DNA of 64,000 nucleotides, taken from positions 612,810 through 676,809 of the forward strand of contig NZ_LMIR01000002.1 in NCBI RefSeq assembly GCF_001429165.1, read 5' to 3'. Under the pieces are notes generated by a model. It ran no database searches. It had not been told where the DNA came from and saw nothing but the letters and a program-made list of their open reading frames with translations. Below, piece after piece: positions 58,881 through 64,000 of the stretch. This DNA comes from Agromyces sp. Root81 (GTDB lineage: Bacteria > Actinomycetota > Actinomycetes > Actinomycetales > Microbacteriaceae). A program made the position numbers and the translations under genes. How positions within the stretch are numbered: the stretch's first letter is position 1; the number at the start of each line of letters is the position of its first letter.

Positions 58881-58930
58881 GCAAGTACCTGAGAATATCA
58901 TCACATCGCGCATTTCGGCAAGTACCTGAG
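58881..58930. promoter_or_regulatory. Two 13-bp operator-like direct repeats
   Basis: GCAAGTACCTGAG occurs exactly at 58881-58893 and 58918-58930, between the divergent excisionase gene and the plus-strand gene at 58952. A TAGACT -10 box at 58940-58945 is six bases from that gene's ATG (leaderless), so a bound protein could control both directions. Confidence 0.65.
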
Positions 58931-58951
58931 TTGAGTGGCTAGACTCGACGC

Positions 58952-59662
58952 ATGCCCGCTCCGACGCCCCGCCCCGGTGACCAGTCGTACGACGACCTGC
59001 TCGTCGCAGACGACCTGCCCGAAGGCTGGTACCTGCCCAACCGGTTCCCCGGCGAGCGCGACGACGACGCGAGCGAGCAGATCGACCTGGCGCTCGGATA
59101 CAACGACGGCGTGACCACTGAGTCGCAGCAGGAGGCGCAACGTGCCTCCGACAAGAACGAGACGATCGAGGGTCGCTGGCGATACATCGAGCACACGGCA
59201 ACACATACGAGGGTGATGATCCGGCTGCAGCGCCAGCTGTACGCCGTGCCGGAAGAGATCCGAATCACCGGAGTGATCTACTTACCGTGGCGCCCGGGCG
59301 ACCCTGTCACCAGCCAGCTTCTCCGTGAACTGCCGACCGCACGCATCGAGGCGGCGATCAACAAGCGCCTGTTCGCGATGAAACGCACCGAGACGATCAC
59401 GGGCGGCAAGATCGTGCTGCCGTCGGGACGGAAGGTGAGCGAGCGGGATCTACTCAAGCCGCTGGGTGATCCGAAGAAGGACCCCGACTTCTACGAGCTT
59501 GTCGCGCTGCAACACGGCCGGCTCACACAGCAGGGCGATTCGAATCCAAGCTCGACGATGGCGCAGATCAATGGCATCGCACTGTCGACGGCGCAGGGGT
59601 GGGTCACTAAGGCTCGGGATCGTGGACTCCTGCCACCTGGGCGACGGGGCAGGGCAGGATAG
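58952..59662 (+). CDS. Conserved actinobacterial element protein with C-terminal HTH
   Basis: The 236-residue protein has an acidic N-terminus (PGDQSYDDLLVADDLPEGWY), a middle domain (about 60-150: RWRYIEHTATHTRVMIRLQR) and a C-terminal helix-turn-helix (SSTMAQINGIALSTAQGWVT, then KARDRGLLPPGR). Proteins like this accompany integrases in actinobacterial mobile elements; no function is established. The DNA-binding end and the nearby direct repeats suggest it regulates the element. Confidence 0.7.
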   Translation: MPAPTPRPGDQSYDDLLVADDLPEGWYLPNRFPGERDDDASEQIDLALGYNDGVTTESQQEAQRASDKNETIEGRWRYIEHTATHTRVMIRLQRQLYAVPEEIRITGVIYLPWRPGDPVTSQLLRELPTARIEAAINKRLFAMKRTETITGGKIVLPSGRKVSERDLLKPLGDPKKDPDFYELVALQHGRLTQQGDSNPSSTMAQINGIALSTAQGWVTKARDRGLLPPGRRGRAG

Positions 59663-59879
59663 GGCCGCCGAGGCGTGTCAACCGCACTAGGTCATCTCGG
59701 TTCACGACAGCGTGGGTGTACGGGCAGGACTGACCGCGTTGGAGAGGCCGAGATCTAGCGTCGAGCGTCCAAAGGATGTCCCGTGTCGGCATTCACCGAA
59801 GGACCGTTGTCGTCGGATCTCTCTCCGTCTTCGGCGTGCCGACACCCGCGGGTGCATCCCGAGGCCGCAGGGTGATTCT
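59663..59879. other. Gap before the STAND NTPase gene
   Basis: About 217 bases with no convincing gene; the frame of the following gene stays open to 59712 but has no ribosome site and an Arg-rich, non-coding-looking composition. Confidence 0.5.
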
Positions 59880-62800
59880 GTGACGATAGAACGCTTCTGG
59901 GCCCCACCCATGCAGGAGGTCTCGTTCGATAGCGCGGGTTGGCTCGTTGATCCGCTCAGCGAATGGTTCGGTGGGAGAAGTCGCAACCCCGATGTGACAC
60001 AGTCCCAAGCGATTGATGAAGAGCAGGCGGTGGTACTTCTCGGCGAGCCAGGAATCGGAAAGTCATCAGAGTTGCGAGCCGGCACGCTAACGGGGGTTCG
60101 GGCCGGGGCTACTCAGGTCGCACGGTTCGACCTCTCAGACTTTCCAACTCTCGACCGAATGGAAGACGTGGTCTTCAAGGGGCCGGAAATCTCTGAGTGG
60201 TTGGCTTCCGAAGAGACCTTGTGTCTCATCCTGGACAGCTTGGATGAAGCGCGCACACAACACCGAACTGCACATCGGCTGATCCTCTCGTACCTGCGTC
60301 AATGGCCGAATGAGCGCCTCGTTCTAAGGGTGGCCTGTCGGACAGCTGACTGGCCGCCGTCGCTACTTGAGGGCCTTCGGTCCGCTTTCGGCGATGTCGG
60401 GATGTATGAGTTGCTTCCATTGCGACGCCATGACGCCGAGCAACTCGTCCCGGATGACCGACGCGCCCAGACCTTCTTATCGGCCATCGAAACCGCGCGC
60501 GTAGTACCGCTCGCTGCTCGACCGCTCCTCTTGAAGCTTCTCTGGCGCCAATACGAAGTCGATGGCGCCCTCCCCGATCAAGCCGTAGAAATCTACGAAC
60601 GGGGCCTCCTTGCCTTGGCCGACGAGTCCGATCAGAACCGACGCGACGCCTTCACCGAACCCATCTCAGCCAAGAGACAATTGGATGTAGCCGCTTGGAT
60701 CGCGGCGGTGTCGGTCTTTAGCGGTACCAACAGGTACTGGCTTGGAGCATTCGCTGAGGCCCCAGAAGATGCTGCTCTACCGGATGATCTAGTCGCGTCC
60801 AAGACTCCTCTTGGCGAGGTCCAGAACTCAGAGATCGCAGCAGCGCTGAGAACTGGACTGTTTGCAGGCAACGGTGCGGGTCAGTTGAGATGGGCGCACG
60901 CGACTTTTATGGAGTTCGCCGCCGCAAGCTGGCTTGCAAAGCTCGAGCTCGATCAGCGTCGGCTCCGCGAATTGCTCTGCTTCGAGGACGGTCGGATCTA
61001 CCCGCAGGTTCGCAATACGGCCGTCTGGGCCGCTGCACTAGACGGACCCGCATTCGAGTGGTTGATACAGGCGGACCCTGCTTCGTTCCTCGGAGGGATC
61101 AAGCTTCCGTCCGAGGGCCTTCGCGCTCTAGTCGTTCGCGGAGTACTAGTCGCCGTCAAATCAGGACGACTCGCACGCGACTTCGAATCTGATTACTCCA
61201 CGCTTCAATATGCCGGTCTCCAAGACGACCTAGAAGCAGAACTGCTCCGCGAACTGGATGACGTAGATCATGTGATCATCGACATCGCCCGCGGCACGCG
61301 AGAAACCTCGCTGGTACCAGCGCTGATTCGGCTGACTCAGGCACAGCATCGCGAAATCTACCTTCGCACGGCAGCGGCCATGGCCGTTTACGACCTAACG
61401 AAAGACCTTCCGGACGCAGTCGAAGATCTTCTCGACCTCTTACGGAGAGATACGACGATCGACGAGGAACTCCAGGCAGCTGCCCTCCTTGTTTCTTGGC
61501 CGAAGGCAATCTCGACCAGAGAGGTCTTCGACATTCTTGGGCCATTCGAGCGCAGGAGTAACTTCGGCCTCAAGTACCTGCTCCTCACGGAGCTCGCCGC
61601 TGGACTCCGCCCTGAAGATGTGCTCCCAGGCCTCCGTTGGCTAGCTGGACAGCCCGGCTTGGGAGACGACTCGCGCCTCGAACGATTCGCGAGTTCGCTG
61701 CTCGATCTCGCCTTCATTCAGCTCGACGATGATCTCGTCCTTGAGGCAGTTGCGAACATCTTCCAAGCGCTGCTCCAATCGCATGTTTCCTTGTTGGGCG
61801 AGCAGTTCGAGAGTCTGACGGAACGAGCAAGACTTCGCTTGGGACTAGCCGTCGTCGCGGCGCTTGCAGAGGAAGACAGCTTCTATGCACTGTATCCAAC
61901 CACCGGGAAACCCCTGTTCGTGCCGGATGACTTTCCATCACTTGTCCGTGCGTACCCGGACCTTGAGCCGCCTATGCGCCAGCGCGTGGGCGCAGTTATC
62001 ACTCATATCTTCAGACCAGATGATCTCAGCCATTCTGGGCTTCTCCTTTCGCTCCCGTTCGACCACCCGGTAGTGCATGAGGTGTTGGAACGTTGGACGG
62101 GCTCGATTGATCTCACTTCTCCCGAGGCGATTGCGGCGAGGGGCCTTCATACACGCTCGCGCCGGCGCATGGCACGGAAGAGCGATAACAAGAAGGATCA
62201 CTCGGGCTCGTGGATTGGGCCGCGGATCGAGGAACTTGCGGAGGCAGCTTCTCAGGGCGACCTCGAGGCCTTCTGGGTCGCCGCCCGACTCCTAACCGTC
62301 CGGCCTGGCACCGACCAATACTGGGACGAACACGAGCCCGACCTAACGAAACATCTACGGTGGGGCTCACTCACGGAGCGAACTAAGAAGTTCATGATCG
62401 CGGCGGCCACGCTGTACATCGCCGCTGGCGACCCAGAGCCAGAGAGATGGCTTGGAACAAACACCCTGTATTACCCAGCATTGGCGGGGTACCGTGCGCT
62501 TGTACTTCTTAACCATGAATCGCCAGGGGCGCTTGATGAGATGGATGGTCAGTCATGGCGGAAATGGGCCCCAATTGTCGTCGAATGGGCTGCGCTAAGC
62601 GATGAACATGCGCGGACCAACAAGGCCGAACTCTTGCGTAGGGCGAGTGTGCACGCCCGAACTGAGCTCGAGGCGTCGGCATTGGTTCTCATCGATGCAG
62701 CGTCTGCGTCTGGAAAACGGTCATTCCTAACGTTTGAGGCTGGCGAACTTTGGTCGTCGACACTCGAATTGCAGCTTCTTGATCGCGTAGTGGCCGGGCT

Positions 62801-63995
62801 TGCACACGAGACTGAGTCCGAACTTCTGGATCTATTCGACGCGAAAGCCCCAGCAGCAATTTCGAGCGTCCTGAACGAGCGCCTCTCTGATAGGGAACTA
62901 ACGCGACAAAGCAGAATCGACGCTGGTGCTCGGCTTCTTCGTCAGCAGGCGGACCACGCGTGGAACGCGCTGGCCCGCCTTATGGATGATGAGCCCGATC
63001 TGTTGGGCGACATCCTGTTGAGTCTCGGTCACCACGCGCCCGTTCCAGACCTCGATGAATCGAGACTTGCGATTCTGTTTATGTGGACTCTGCGTCGATT
63101 CCCGGTAGACGATGATCCAAGCTTCGACGGCGTGCACATGGTTGGGTCACACGAAGAACTGGCCAGATGGCGCGATTCACTCCTGAAGCGCCTTATCAAA
63201 AGTGGGACTCGAGCCTCCGTGGAGGCCGTCCGAACCATCGCCCGCGAACGACCGGACCTCGATTGGCTGTCAACGTCGCTCCTCCAAGCAGAGGCGAACT
63301 TCCGTCGCGAAAGCTGGAGCCCTCTGACCAGAAGCCAACTTCTGGACCTCGCCAGCCGAGCGGACGCATGGCTCGTTCGGAGTCCACACGACCTCCTGGG
63401 CTTGGTTCTATGGGGTCTCGAACGCATTCAATTGCGCTTGCAATCGGACACACCAGAGTCCCATCTGTTGTGGGATACGCATTCGCGACGCCCAAAAACA
63501 GAAGACGAGATATCTGACTACATCCGCGGTGCGCTGTTACAAGAGATTGGGACGAACGGCGTCGTCGTTAACCGCGAGGTGCAAGTGCGCCGCAATCAAC
63601 CTTCAGGCGTTCCAGAGCGAGCGGACCTTCGGATTGACGCGATCCGATCGGAGCACGCAGACCGCGGTGAGGGAACTCTAACCGTCGTTGTCGAAACGAA
63701 AGGATCTTGGAACGCCGAACTCCTCGACGCGCTCGAGACTCAATTGGTGAATCGCTATCTTCTAGATCATCCAGGAGCGGGCGGTGTATATCTCGTGCTT
63801 TGGTTCGATCGCGGCCGCTGGTCCGATCAGGATCCGCGCAAGAGGTCCGGGCTCGCGGTAGCGCGAGACGTAATCGAAGAGCGACTCGCTGCGGCGCACG
63901 ACGCGCTCGCCGATAGTGTCCGCGAAAGCGTTCGCGTGTTCATTCTGGATGCGAGCTATCATCGGCCCTCTGCTGGCGATTCCGGTGCCGTCTAG
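59880..63995 (+). CDS. STAND/NACHT-type NTPase with C-terminal PD-(D/E)XK-like nuclease
   Basis: This 1371-residue protein has a P-loop near its N-terminus: Walker A LLGEPGIGKSS (54-63), Walker B LCLILDSLDEAR (114-125, the NACHT-like acidic pair) and a sensor-like VACRTADW (151-158). A very long helical region (about 300-1200) of HEAT/TPR-like character would sense a trigger. The last about 140 residues contain RADLRIDAI and TVVVETKG: the Asp and Glu-x-Lys of a PD-(D/E)XK nuclease. The layout is that of STAND anti-phage proteins (sensor, NTPase, effector), here with the nuclease at the C-terminus. The GTG at 59880 follows CAGGGTGA. Lower GC and different codon use indicate transfer. No exact family match is claimed. 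Confidence 0.75.
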   Translation: MTIERFWAPPMQEVSFDSAGWLVDPLSEWFGGRSRNPDVTQSQAIDEEQAVVLLGEPGIGKSSELRAGTLTGVRAGATQVARFDLSDFPTLDRMEDVVFKGPEISEWLASEETLCLILDSLDEARTQHRTAHRLILSYLRQWPNERLVLRVACRTADWPPSLLEGLRSAFGDVGMYELLPLRRHDAEQLVPDDRRAQTFLSAIETARVVPLAARPLLLKLLWRQYEVDGALPDQAVEIYERGLLALADESDQNRRDAFTEPISAKRQLDVAAWIAAVSVFSGTNRYWLGAFAEAPEDAALPDDLVASKTPLGEVQNSEIAAALRTGLFAGNGAGQLRWAHATFMEFAAASWLAKLELDQRRLRELLCFEDGRIYPQVRNTAVWAAALDGPAFEWLIQADPASFLGGIKLPSEGLRALVVRGVLVAVKSGRLARDFESDYSTLQYAGLQDDLEAELLRELDDVDHVIIDIARGTRETSLVPALIRLTQAQHREIYLRTAAAMAVYDLTKDLPDAVEDLLDLLRRDTTIDEELQAAALLVSWPKAISTREVFDILGPFERRSNFGLKYLLLTELAAGLRPEDVLPGLRWLAGQPGLGDDSRLERFASSLLDLAFIQLDDDLVLEAVANIFQALLQSHVSLLGEQFESLTERARLRLGLAVVAALAEEDSFYALYPTTGKPLFVPDDFPSLVRAYPDLEPPMRQRVGAVITHIFRPDDLSHSGLLLSLPFDHPVVHEVLERWTGSIDLTSPEAIAARGLHTRSRRRMARKSDNKKDHSGSWIGPRIEELAEAASQGDLEAFWVAARLLTVRPGTDQYWDEHEPDLTKHLRWGSLTERTKKFMIAAATLYIAAGDPEPERWLGTNTLYYPALAGYRALVLLNHESPGALDEMDGQSWRKWAPIVVEWAALSDEHARTNKAELLRRASVHARTELEASALVLIDAASASGKRSFLTFEAGELWSSTLELQLLDRVVAGLAHETESELLDLFDAKAPAAISSVLNERLSDRELTRQSRIDAGARLLRQQADHAWNALARLMDDEPDLLGDILLSLGHHAPVPDLDESRLAILFMWTLRRFPVDDDPSFDGVHMVGSHEELARWRDSLLKRLIKSGTRASVEAVRTIARERPDLDWLSTSLLQAEANFRRESWSPLTRSQLLDLASRADAWLVRSPHDLLGLVLWGLERIQLRLQSDTPESHLLWDTHSRRPKTEDEISDYIRGALLQEIGTNGVVVNREVQVRRNQPSGVPERADLRIDAIRSEHADRGEGTLTVVVETKGSWNAELLDALETQLVNRYLLDHPGAGGVYLVLWFDRGRWSDQDPRKRSGLAVARDVIEERLAAAHDALADSVRESVRVFILDASYHRPSAGDSGAV

Positions 63996-64000
63996 GTCAA

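Larger units (their letters stand above)
57340..64000. mobile_element. Left part of an element integrated at tRNA-Phe
   Basis: An integrase gene points toward tRNA-Phe, followed by an AlpA-like excisionase, divergent operator repeats, a conserved unknown protein and a large defence-type NTPase with visibly lower GC than its surroundings. No second copy of the tRNA 3' end occurs before the window edge, so the right border lies outside. Confidence 0.75.

Noticed and set aside
57340-64000. Right attachment repeat of the tRNA-Phe element
   Set aside because: No second copy of the tRNA 3' end sequence was seen downstream, so the element cannot be delimited in this window.

Overview
The window is high-GC DNA from an actinobacterium, most likely of the family Microbacteriaceae. 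This rests on the GC-rich codon use, many leaderless or GTG starts, ATGA/GTGA-coupled operons, the actinobacterial order tilS-hpt-ftsH-folE-folP-folB-folK-(DUF3180)-(two PH-domain proteins)-(DUF2520)-panC-lysS, ClpC, and sortase-type surface proteins. It is a chromosomal segment carrying one complete small prophage and the left end of a second integrated element.

1-17 kb is ordinary chromosome: the 3' end of radA; a MerR regulator with a membrane protein under a 19-bp-spacer promoter; several small hypothetical genes; an ArgA-type N-acetylglutamate synthase; clpC; a DUF2975 membrane protein with its Cro/C1 regulator; a lipoprotein; a pirin; and cardiolipin synthase. Two giant paralogous cell-wall-anchored proteins (7214-12382 and 17040-20156, minus strand) made of serial CnaB-like domains and ending in MPVTG sortase signals frame this part. 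They share an upstream direct-repeat box that resembles an MtrA site. A secreted sphingomyelinase-type phosphodiesterase follows.

21.7-36.75 kb is a long minus-strand housekeeping operon running from tilS to lysS (tRNA-Ile lysidinylation, purine salvage, FtsH protease, folate and pantothenate synthesis, lysyl-tRNA synthetase). Between hpt and ftsH lie an MFS transporter fused to a cyclic-nucleotide-binding domain and a DUF2652 protein with a nucleotide-cyclase-like motif pattern. A 95-bp pentanucleotide array lies between lysS and panC.

36755-53519 is a compact, apparently complete siphovirus-type prophage of about 16.76 kb, inserted between tilS and ppa. Its 10-bp att core (TAACCTTATT) lies inside the 3' end of the phage repressor gene. 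In the lysogen the repressor stops at the first base of tilS. If the attachment ends are rejoined, the same reading frame runs on 31 codons and ends in a 4-bp overlap with the next gene of a repressor-orf-orf-HTH-integrase-lipoprotein operon. This is the layout expected of integration-dependent immunity, and it also places the host gene tilS directly behind the phage repressor. The prophage further carries a protease-capsid fusion with an apparent internal start, an endolysin with an apparent internal start, a very short tape-measure gene, and a repeated 16-bp box at several start codons.

53.6-64 kb holds ppa, two overlapping peptidoglycan-hydrolase genes (NlpC/P60 and M23), three tRNAs (Glu, Asp, Phe), and the left end of an element integrated beside tRNA-Phe. 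That element has an integrase, an AlpA-like excisionase, a conserved protein of unknown role with divergent operator repeats, and a 1371-residue STAND/NACHT-type NTPase with a C-terminal PD-(D/E)XK-like nuclease motif, a probable anti-phage defence protein. Its right end is outside the window.
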